Shown here piece after piece: positions 14,327 through 20,936 of a stretch of 23,753 nt of DNA. A program made the translations under genes and the position numbers. Source of the DNA: Clostridiales bacterium. GTDB taxonomy: Bacteria > Bacillota_A > Clostridia > Oscillospirales > Acutalibacteraceae. The stretch's first letter is position 1. The number at the start of each line of letters is the position of its first letter. The stretch is taken from contig VSOH01000004.1 of NCBI GenBank assembly GCA_009774735.1, forward strand, positions 1 through 23,753. The letters run 5' to 3'. Under the pieces are notes generated by a model, which saw nothing but the letters and a program-made list of their open reading frames with translations, was not told the origin of the DNA and did no database searches.

Positions 14327-16759
14327 ATGGCTTCAAATAATTATGATGATTTGCTTGAATCATTTATGAATAATTCTGCAAAAGCCTTTGATGAGGACAA
14401 GCAGAAGCGTGAAGACAATAGCTCTAATAAATTGCCAAGCTCATATAATGTTCCGACTCCCGAAAAAAAGAATAAAAAGATTCAGCGCGGGAGAGAGATT
14501 GAAAAAGAGCTTGCAGCTAAAAATGCCAAAAAGAATAAAGCTAAAGGCAGAAAGCCCGGAAAAACCTTGAATAATGTTGCTAAGGTTATCCTTGGTATGC
14601 TGATGATTGTTGGCGTAGTGGGTATAGTTTGTTTTTCGGTTATTGCTATTTACGGTTACAGTGTGGTATACGGCGACCCTGTGTTTGATTTGACAGAGCA
14701 GGCTCTTTCTCAGAATCAAACCTCATTCATTTACGGCAATGATGGTGACGATATTGTTGAAATTACACGACTTCATGGTGAGGAAAACCGTATCTGGGTT
14801 GATCTTGATGAAATGAGCGAATATATGCCTAATACCATTATCGCTACCGAGGATAAGAGATTCAGAAAGCACCACGGTGTTGACTGGAAAAGAACGATTG
14901 GTGTTTTTATCAAACAGAATGACCAGGGCGGTTCAACAATTACTCAGCAGTTGATCAAGAACCTGACTGACGACAACAAGGTAACCTATGTAAGAAAGTT
15001 CAATGAGATTTTAAGAGCACTTAATCTTGAGAGAAATTATACCAAGGAAGAAATTCTTGAGGCTTATCTCAATACAATTTATCTTTCAAACGGCTGTTAT
15101 GGTGTTAAAACTGCCGCAGAGGTTTATTTCGGCAAAGAGGTTTCAGACCTTAATGCAGCAGAGTGTGCCAGCATTGCAGCAATTACAAAGGCGCCTACTT
15201 ATTATGATCCTTTGATTAATCCTGAAAATAACAGAACAAGACAGGAATGGATTCTTGGTGAAATGAATTCCAAAGAAAACGGTTTCCTTAATGATGAGCA
15301 GTATAAGGAGGCTATGGACTATGAAATGATTTTCACAAACAGTGAAAATTATAAAGGCTCACAGCTTAAAGAGCAGTCTGTGAAAAAGGATAACGATGAT
15401 ATCACAAATTATTATGTCGACTTTGTTATCAGCTCTGTTCAGGAAGATTTGCAGAAAATGGGCTATACAAGTAAAAAAGCTCACGACCTTGTTTATGGCG
15501 GCGGTCTTAAGATTTATTCTGCAATTGATTTTGATGTTCAGGATTCGCTTGAGGATGTATACGAGAATTATAAACGTATGCCCGATGAAACAGTTCAGGG
15601 TGCTATGTGTATTATGGATTATGAGGGAAGAGTTCTCGGCATAATCGGCGGTACAGGCAAGAATAAAGGTGCAATGCTTCTTAACAGAGCATCTCAGTCA
15701 ACACGTCCTGCCGGCTCATCTATAAAGCCACTTTCTGTTTATGCACCTGCACTTGAAAAAAGTAAAAATGATGATAATGTAAATATTTACTGGTCAACAC
15801 ACATTAAGGATGCACCGTTTATGCAGGTTGAGGGTGAGCCGTGGCCTCATAATCAGGGCGGTGGTTATTCAAGCAATAATGTCACCTTGCAGTATGGTCT
15901 TGCACAGTCACTCAATACTGTTGCAGCAAGAACACTTGATATGATTTCTGTTGATTATTCATATGAATTCCTTACAGAAAATTTCCACCTTTCAACAATT
16001 GACAGTATACGTGACGTTGATTACGGTCCGTTGGCATTGGGCTCATTAACCAATGGTGCAACTGTTCTTGATTTGACGGCCGGATATGTTTCGTTCGGCA
16101 ACGGCGGCAATTATTATGAGCCTTATTCTTACTATAAGGTTACAGACAGTCAGGATAATGTGATTATTGAAAAGAAGCCTGATGAAACAAAGCAGGAGGC
16201 TTTGAGTGAAAGTACTGCTTGGCTTATGAATAAGCTGCTGCAGACAGTTATGACACAGGGTACAGGTACCTCATATAAGCTTTCGGGTATTGAATGCTTT
16301 GGTAAAACCGGTACAACTAATGATGATAAGGACCGTTGGTTTGTAGGCGGCACACCAAACTTTGTAGCTGCTGTGTGGTATGGCTATGATACCCCTAAAG
16401 AAGTTCATTACAGTCTGTCAAGCAACCCTGCGGGCACCATTTGGAAAACCGTGTTTGGTGAAGTTTATGAAAAGCTTGAAGCAAGGGGAGAAGATTTGTC
16501 ATCAACATTCCCCGAATTTGATGGTATAGTGCAGAGAGCATATTGCAGCTCCTGCGGCAAGCTGTCATCCGGTTCAGGCAATTATGGCTGGTATGATGCT
16601 GACAATCTGCCGGGCTATTGCGGCGGTCATGCTGAGGCAACGACCGGAAAGCAGGAGTCTGCTGATACAAGTGAGAGCAGCAGTAACAGCAATTCAGGCG
16701 GTAACACAACAACTGCTGCACCTGAAACTACGGCTGCCAGCGGAGAAAATGATAATTAA
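14327..16759 (+). CDS. Class A penicillin-binding protein (transglycosylase/transpeptidase)
   Basis: 810 aa; a bifunctional peptidoglycan synthase acting outside the membrane. A basic cytoplasmic tail (1-84) precedes one transmembrane helix (about 85-112). The GT51 transglycosylase has Glu175 in ATEDKRFRKHHG, GGSTITQQLIKN and the EEILEAYLNTIYL helix. The transpeptidase has Ser464 and Lys467 in AGSSIKP, S528-L-N530 and K660-T-G. After the catalytic domain, CSSC, then PGYCGGH about 25 residues on, form a degenerate version of the cysteine-containing tail known in Gram-positive PBP1 proteins, followed by a Ser/Thr/Gly/Glu-rich stretch of about 50 residues at the C-terminus, probably wall-exposed. 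It has its own promoter and is closed by a strong terminator. Confidence 0.95.
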   Translation: MASNNYDDLLESFMNNSAKAFDEDKQKREDNSSNKLPSSYNVPTPEKKNKKIQRGREIEKELAAKNAKKNKAKGRKPGKTLNNVAKVILGMLMIVGVVGIVCFSVIAIYGYSVVYGDPVFDLTEQALSQNQTSFIYGNDGDDIVEITRLHGEENRIWVDLDEMSEYMPNTIIATEDKRFRKHHGVDWKRTIGVFIKQNDQGGSTITQQLIKNLTDDNKVTYVRKFNEILRALNLERNYTKEEILEAYLNTIYLSNGCYGVKTAAEVYFGKEVSDLNAAECASIAAITKAPTYYDPLINPENNRTRQEWILGEMNSKENGFLNDEQYKEAMDYEMIFTNSENYKGSQLKEQSVKKDNDDITNYYVDFVISSVQEDLQKMGYTSKKAHDLVYGGGLKIYSAIDFDVQDSLEDVYENYKRMPDETVQGAMCIMDYEGRVLGIIGGTGKNKGAMLLNRASQSTRPAGSSIKPLSVYAPALEKSKNDDNVNIYWSTHIKDAPFMQVEGEPWPHNQGGGYSSNNVTLQYGLAQSLNTVAARTLDMISVDYSYEFLTENFHLSTIDSIRDVDYGPLALGSLTNGATVLDLTAGYVSFGNGGNYYEPYSYYKVTDSQDNVIIEKKPDETKQEALSESTAWLMNKLLQTVMTQGTGTSYKLSGIECFGKTGTTNDDKDRWFVGGTPNFVAAVWYGYDTPKEVHYSLSSNPAGTIWKTVFGEVYEKLEARGEDLSSTFPEFDGIVQRAYCSSCGKLSSGSGNYGWYDADNLPGYCGGHAEATTGKQESADTSESSSNSNSGGNTTTAAPETTAASGENDN

Positions 16760-16766
16760 ATATTAT

Positions 16767-16798
16767 AGGGAAATCGGAACATTCCGATTTCCCTTTTT
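16767..16798 (+). terminator. Rho-independent terminator after the PBP gene
   Basis: AGGGAAATCGGAA (16767-16779) and TTCCGATTTCCCT (16782-16794) are perfect inverted copies; the two-base gap is too tight, so the real loop is probably AACATT. Four further T follow. The next gene starts 18 bases later without a visible promoter. Confidence 0.9.
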
Positions 16799-16816
16799 GC
16801 AAAATGGTAATTGTGT

Positions 16817-17233
16817 ATGAAAATTATGTCAATTGATTATGGTGATGCAAGAACAGGTGTTGCTTTTTGTGATGCTCGTGAAATACTTGCAAGTGCCTAT
16901 GCGGTGATTAAAGAATCTTATCAGCCGAAGCTTGCTGCAAGGCTGATTGAAATAATTAATAAAGAAAAGGCTGAAATGGTTGTAATCGGACTGCCAAGAA
17001 ATATGGATGGCAGCTATGGCTTCAGAGCTGACAAGTGCCGTGAGCTTGGAGAGCTTTTGAAAAGTGAAATTGATATTCCTGTTGATTTTGAGGATGAAAG
17101 ATTAACAACTGTTATTGCTCACGATATTCTTTCTTCTAACAATGTTTGCGGTAAAAAGCGGAAGAATACGGTTGATGCAGTTTCTGCAGTTGTAATTCTG
17201 CAAAGCTATATAGATAAAAGAAATAAGAAGTAA
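16817..17233 (+). CDS. ruvX: RuvX/YqgF-family RNase H-fold protein (putative pre-16S rRNA nuclease)
   Basis: 138 aa, normal family length. YqgF proteins have an RNase H-like fold; they are annotated as Holliday junction resolvases and are implicated in trimming 16S rRNA 5' ends. The motifs are present: SIDYGDARTGVA with the first catalytic Asp, VIGLPRNMDGS, FEDERLTT with the acidic pair, and VDAVSAVVILQSY with the final Asp. ATG 16817 is chosen (MKIMSIDYG); a TTG at 16811 and an ATG at 16826 are alternatives and the ribosome binding site is weak. It follows the PBP terminator closely and is 40 bases before the M50 gene, suggesting expression by readthrough. Confidence 0.93.
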   Translation: MKIMSIDYGDARTGVAFCDAREILASAYAVIKESYQPKLAARLIEIINKEKAEMVVIGLPRNMDGSYGFRADKCRELGELLKSEIDIPVDFEDERLTTVIAHDILSSNNVCGKKRKNTVDAVSAVVILQSYIDKRNKK

Positions 17234-17273
17234 TTATTATTCATCGCCTGTCGTATTATTTTATGGTGATTAG

Positions 17274-17789
17274 GTGAGAATTAAGCTTTTCGGTTTTTAT
17301 CTGACAGTGGATTACTCTTTTTTTCTAATGCTTTCATTTGCTGTTTTGCTTGGTGCAGAAAGTATTATTGATTTGCTTATTTATTCTGCATTGCACGAGT
17401 CAGGTCATTTTTTTGTGTTATTGATTTGCGGCGGTAAACCCGACAGCTTAAAACTGTCATATTACGGTTTGGCATTGAAGTACAGTACACCGTTGTCAAA
17501 AACGAAAGAATGTCTTGTTCTTCTTGCAGGTCCTTTGGTAAATCTGGTGCTGTATCTGCTGCTGAAAAATGAGATTAATCTGCTTTTGTTTGTGCTTAAT
17601 ATGCTGCCGGTTTATCCAATTGATTTTGGCAGGGTAATCAGGTTGTTCAGCTACAGACTGTCAAAAGTGCTTGGATGTATTACTTTAGCACTTTTAATTC
17701 CGTTAGCAGTCTATATGCTTGTTGTTTATAAATCGTTTTCTTTGATATTTATAGTTTGTTATTTAATTATATATAGTTTTAATTATTGA
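17274..17789 (+). CDS. Minimal M50-family membrane metalloprotease (SpoIVFB-like)
   Basis: 171 aa, almost entirely hydrophobic, with about four to five predicted membrane helices. The zinc motif HESGH (41-45) lies in a membrane segment after ALL/SALH, and the second M50 signature NMLPVYPIDFGR places a metal-binding Asp at 117, matching the NxxPxxPxDGG pattern with Gly-Gly altered to Phe-Gly. These point to an intramembrane zinc protease of the site-2 / SpoIVFB type. It lacks the PDZ and CBS domains of larger relatives, so its substrate control is unknown. The GTG start is preceded by GGTGA at 4-5 bases. It sits between ruvX and the radical SAM gene (8 bases before the latter), most likely in one transcript. 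A sporulation role is possible but not shown by this window. Confidence 0.8.
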   Translation: MRIKLFGFYLTVDYSFFLMLSFAVLLGAESIIDLLIYSALHESGHFFVLLICGGKPDSLKLSYYGLALKYSTPLSKTKECLVLLAGPLVNLVLYLLLKNEINLLLFVLNMLPVYPIDFGRVIRLFSYRLSKVLGCITLALLIPLAVYMLVVYKSFSLIFIVCYLIIYSFNY

Positions 17790-17797
17790 GGGTTTGT

Positions 17798-19639
17798 ATG
17801 AAAAAAGAGGTTGAAAAATTATTACAGTATGTTCAGAAGCCTGCAAGATATATAGGCGGCGAGCTTAATGCTGTTGTGAAGGATAAGAATGAAGTTGATA
17901 TCCGCTATGCGTTTTGCTTTCCTGATACATATGAAATCGGTATGAGCCACCTTGGTATGAAAATACTTTATGGTTTAGTCAATGAAAGAAAAGATGCCTG
18001 GTGTGAACGTGTTTTTGCACCTGATAATGATATGGAGGAACAGCTCAGAAAAAACAGTGTTCCTCTTTTTGCGCTTGAAAGCGGAGATTATATCAGAGAT
18101 TTTGATATGATAGGCTTTACACTGCAGTATGAGCTTTGTTATACAAATGTACTCAATATGCTTGATTTGGCAGGTGTTCCTCTTAAGTCCTGTGACAGAA
18201 AGGGTTTAACACCGATTGTGTGCTTTGGCGGTCCTTGCTGCTGTAATCCTGAGCCTGTTGCTGATTTTGCTGATATTATTTTCCTTGGTGAAGGCGAGGA
18301 ATCAACAATTGAAGTGATTGAGTTGCTTAAAGCGTGTAAATTAAAGGGCTTGTCAAAGCAGGAGTTTTTGCAGAAGGCAAAAGATATCACAGGTATATAT
18401 GTTCCTTCGTTTTATGAGGACAGCTATAATGATGATGGTACGCTTAAAGAACTCAAGCCTATTAACAATGCTCCTGAAAAGGTTAAAAAATCTATTATCA
18501 GCGATATGAACAAGGTCTATTATCCAAAGGAATTTGTTGTGCCCTATATAAACATTGTTCATGACAGAGCCGTTGAGGAAATTTTCAGAGGATGCATTCG
18601 CGGCTGCCGTTTCTGTCAGGCGGGATTTATTTATCGACCGATAAGAGAAAAAAGTGTAGATACAATAAATGAACAATGCAGAGCACTCATTGATTCAACA
18701 GGCTATGATGAAATATCGCTTTGTTCTTTGTCTACCAGTGACCACAGTGATGTTAACAATATGCTTACTACGCTTATTGCCTGGACTGTAAAGGAAAATA
18801 TTAATCTGTCACTGCCAAGCCTCAGAGTTGATAATTTCTCGGACAAGCTTGTTGAACAGCTTAATAAGGTCAGACGCTCGGGACTCACATTTGCTCCTGA
18901 GGCAGGTACACAAAGACTTCGTGACGTTATTAATAAAAACGTAACGGAGGAAGAGGTTATAAGAACCTGCACAAAAGCCTTTGACAATGGCTGGTCATCC
19001 GTTAAACTCTATTTTATGATGGGTCTGCCGACAGAAACAATGGAGGATATTGAGGGTATTGCAAATCTCGGTATGGAGGTTATTCATGCCTTTTATAAAA
19101 ATCCTAAAAGGCAGAAGGGGAGTGGATGTCAGGTTTCAATTTCCTGTGCTTCATTTATTCCAAAGCCATTTACCCCGTTCCAGTGGGAGCCTGAGGATAC
19201 AATGGACTCGCTGAAAGCAAAGCAGAAGCATTTGCTTGAAAGTATTCCGTCAAAGAAGATAAAAGTGTCTTATCACGAAACGCCGACATCTCTGCTTGAG
19301 GGTGTTCTTGCACGTGGTGACAGACGACTTGGGAAAGTGCTGCTTCATGCATTTGAACTTGGATGCAAATTTGATTCCTGGGATGATCAGTTTAATTTTG
19401 ATGCTTGGATGCAGGCTTTTGATGAATGTGGTATTGATCCGCATTTCTATACACACAGAAAACGTGAATTTACAGAACTTCTGCCTTGGGATCACCTTGA
19501 TTTCGGTGTCAGCAGAAAGTTCCTTGAAAATGAAAATAAAAAGGCTCATATGAATGAAACCACACCTCACTGCAGAATTAAATGTGCAGGCTGCGGTGCC
19601 AATAAGTTAAACGGAGGTAATTGTGATGCGAGAGGTTAG
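17798..19639 (+). CDS. TIGR03960-family B12-binding-type radical SAM protein
   Basis: 613 aa, typical for the family. The start MKKEVEKLLQYVQKPARYIGGELN is characteristic; ATG 17798 has GAGGG 5 bases upstream and is preferred to the TTG at 17786. The N-terminal 180 residues correspond to a B12-binding-like domain (GMSHLGMKILYGLVN, GFTLQYEL, CFGGPCCCNPEP). The radical SAM cluster is C266-x3-C270-x2-C273 (RGCIRGCRFCQAG), followed by SLSTSDHSD and the late SAM-binding strand LTFAPEAGTQRLRDVINKN. The tail is cysteine-rich (CRIKCAGCG), perhaps binding a second cluster. The reaction is not established. It overlaps its usual partner, the DUF2344 gene, by 14 bases. Confidence 0.92.
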   Translation: MKKEVEKLLQYVQKPARYIGGELNAVVKDKNEVDIRYAFCFPDTYEIGMSHLGMKILYGLVNERKDAWCERVFAPDNDMEEQLRKNSVPLFALESGDYIRDFDMIGFTLQYELCYTNVLNMLDLAGVPLKSCDRKGLTPIVCFGGPCCCNPEPVADFADIIFLGEGEESTIEVIELLKACKLKGLSKQEFLQKAKDITGIYVPSFYEDSYNDDGTLKELKPINNAPEKVKKSIISDMNKVYYPKEFVVPYINIVHDRAVEEIFRGCIRGCRFCQAGFIYRPIREKSVDTINEQCRALIDSTGYDEISLCSLSTSDHSDVNNMLTTLIAWTVKENINLSLPSLRVDNFSDKLVEQLNKVRRSGLTFAPEAGTQRLRDVINKNVTEEEVIRTCTKAFDNGWSSVKLYFMMGLPTETMEDIEGIANLGMEVIHAFYKNPKRQKGSGCQVSISCASFIPKPFTPFQWEPEDTMDSLKAKQKHLLESIPSKKIKVSYHETPTSLLEGVLARGDRRLGKVLLHAFELGCKFDSWDDQFNFDAWMQAFDECGIDPHFYTHRKREFTELLPWDHLDFGVSRKFLENENKKAHMNETTPHCRIKCAGCGANKLNGGNCDARG

Positions 19640-20291
19640 ACTTCGTTTTTCTAAAACAGGCAGACTGAAATATATCAGTCATCTTGATATTAACCGTGCG
19701 ATGAGCAGAGCTTTTAAAAGAGCAGAAATACCGCTTTGGTATACTGAGGGTTTTAATCCTCATCCTTATATGAGCTTTTCACTGCCTCTGTCACTTGGTG
19801 TTGAAAGCCTTTGCGAGAGTGTTGATATAAGACTGATTGACAGTATTGACAATGCTGATATAAAAAGCAGAATGAATGCTGTTTTGCCTTCTGATTTGAA
19901 GATTGTTGATGTTTATGACAATTTCCGTGATAACAGCGAAATTGTATATAGTGATTATGTATATAAATTTCAGTTTGCAGATAATGAAGAAGCACTCGGG
20001 AAAATTTCCGACTTGCTTTCAGGTGAAGAAATAACCGCATTGAAGAAAGGCAAGCAGGGAAGAAGAAAGGTCCTTAAAGAAACGAATATCAAGCCTTTTA
20101 TTGACAGATATAATATTTCAATCAGGGATGATATAATTATTCTTAATATCCGCTTGCTTGCAGGCGGAGAAAAAAATCTGAATCCGTCATTACTTTTTGA
20201 CACAATCATAAGGTTGATTGATATGGATTTTGAGTGGAAAAGTATTGCAAGAATAGCACTTCTTGATAAGGATTGTAAAGAATTTAGATAA
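19626..20291 (+). CDS. DUF2344 / TIGR03936-family radical SAM-associated protein
   Basis: 221 aa. The opening MREVRLRFSKTGRLKYISHLDI, then GFNPHPYMSFSLPLSLGVES, is the hallmark of DUF2344, a family often fused to or next to TIGR03960 radical SAM proteins; its function is unknown. A GTG at 19623 is in frame, but ATG 19626 has better spacing (8 bases) from GGAGG at 19613-19617. The start lies within the end of the radical SAM gene, so the two are coupled. In many Clostridia the pair is followed by rng, rplU and rpmA; here rplS with its own promoter follows instead. A basic stretch KKGKQGRRK (about residue 140) may bind nucleic acid. Confidence 0.9.
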   Translation: MREVRLRFSKTGRLKYISHLDINRAMSRAFKRAEIPLWYTEGFNPHPYMSFSLPLSLGVESLCESVDIRLIDSIDNADIKSRMNAVLPSDLKIVDVYDNFRDNSEIVYSDYVYKFQFADNEEALGKISDLLSGEEITALKKGKQGRRKVLKETNIKPFIDRYNISIRDDIIILNIRLLAGGEKNLNPSLLFDTIIRLIDMDFEWKSIARIALLDKDCKEFR

Positions 20292-20296
20292 AATGC

Positions 20297-20325
20297 TTGC
20301 ATTTTCAATAATAGTGTGATATTAT
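20297..20325 (+). promoter_or_regulatory. Predicted rplS promoter (extended -10)
   Basis: TTGCAT (20297-20302) is followed after 17 bases by TATTAT (20320-20325, 5/6), preceded by TGA. Transcription would start near 20332, where the structured leader begins. Confidence 0.68.
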
Positions 20326-20331
20326 ATATCA

Positions 20332-20462
20332 GCATTTGTTCCGTTGTATCTCTTGCAACGAGCTTAAATGCCCAATGTGTGAGCATTTAAAATGGATGGT
20401 CCGCTTTCAATTTCATTAGATTTTGTTATGAACATCTCATAAATAATAAGGAGGAAATTAAA
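20332..20462 (+). promoter_or_regulatory. Structured rplS 5' leader, probable L19 autoregulatory element
   Basis: About 131 bases without an open gene. GCATTT (20332-20337) can pair with AAATGC (20366-20371), closing over an inner hairpin CGTTGTA/TGCAACG (20342-20348 with 20354-20360, loop TCTCT). Alternatively TTAAATGC (20364-20371) can pair with GCATTTAA (20383-20390), a perfect 8-bp stem that excludes the first outer helix. A low-structure stretch leads to AAGGAGG before the ATG. L19 leaders are known in Firmicutes (Rfam L19_leader); membership here is inferred from position and structure, not from an alignment. Confidence 0.6.
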
Positions 20463-20807
20463 ATGGACGCACTTAAATTAATCGAGCAGGACAGCATTAA
20501 GGCAGAACTTCCAAAGTTCGGTATCGGTGATACTGTTAAGGTATCAGTTAACATCCGTGAGGGTTCTCGTGAAAGAATCCAGATGTTTGAGGGTACAGTA
20601 ATCGCTGTTAAGGGCTCAGGTATTTCTAAGACTTTTACAGTTCGCCGCCTTTCATATGGTGTTGGTGTTGAGAGAGTGTTCCCAATGCATTCACCAAATG
20701 TTGTTAAGGTTGACGTTGTTCGTCACGGTAAGGTTCGCCGTGCTAAGCTTTATTACCTTCGTGACCGTGTTGGTAAGGCAGCTAAGGTTAAGGAAAGCAT
20801 TCAGTAA
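20463..20807 (+). CDS. rplS: 50S ribosomal protein L19
   Basis: 114 aa, standard length. L19 sits at the 30S-50S interface of the ribosome. Conserved segments are clear: FGIGDTVKVSVNIREGSRERIQ, FEGTVIAVKGSGISKTFTVRRLSYGVGVERVFP and the basic end KVDVVRHGKVRRAKLYYLRDRVGKAAKV. The ATG is preceded by AAGGAGG at 8 bases. Codon use is more biased than in neighbours (repeated CGT, GGT and GTT), as expected for high expression. It is a single-gene unit with its own promoter, leader and terminator, unlike the rpsP-rimM-trmD-rplS operon of B. subtilis. Confidence 0.98.
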   Translation: MDALKLIEQDSIKAELPKFGIGDTVKVSVNIREGSRERIQMFEGTVIAVKGSGISKTFTVRRLSYGVGVERVFPMHSPNVVKVDVVRHGKVRRAKLYYLRDRVGKAAKVKESIQ

Positions 20808-20823
20808 TATCAGTATAAAATAT

Positions 20824-20858
20824 AAAAAATCACAGCCGAAATACGGCTGTGATTTTTT
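20824..20858. terminator. Bidirectional Rho-independent terminator after rplS
   Basis: AAAAAATCACAGCCG (20824-20838) and CGGCTGTGATTTTTT (20844-20858) are perfect inverted copies around AAATA. The A and T runs on both sides would allow termination from either direction; only the + direction has a gene to terminate. Confidence 0.93.
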
Positions 20859-20866
20859 ATTGTGTA

Positions 20867-20896
20867 TTGACAAAATAAGAACAATAATGATATGAT
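20867..20896 (+). promoter_or_regulatory. Predicted promoter of the subtilase gene (extended -10)
   Basis: A perfect TTGACA (20867-20872) is followed after 18 bases by TATGAT (20891-20896, 5/6), preceded by TGA. It is 40 bases before the start codon, just after the rplS terminator. Confidence 0.65.
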
Positions 20897-20936
20897 GTAA
20901 TAGGAGTATTATATTTATTTTTGGGGTGTATTTATA

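Noticed and set aside
17240..17270. Possible hairpin hiding the M50 ribosome binding site (ATCGCC with GGTGAT)
   Set aside because: Six pairs including a G-U over a long loop are too weak to claim as regulation.
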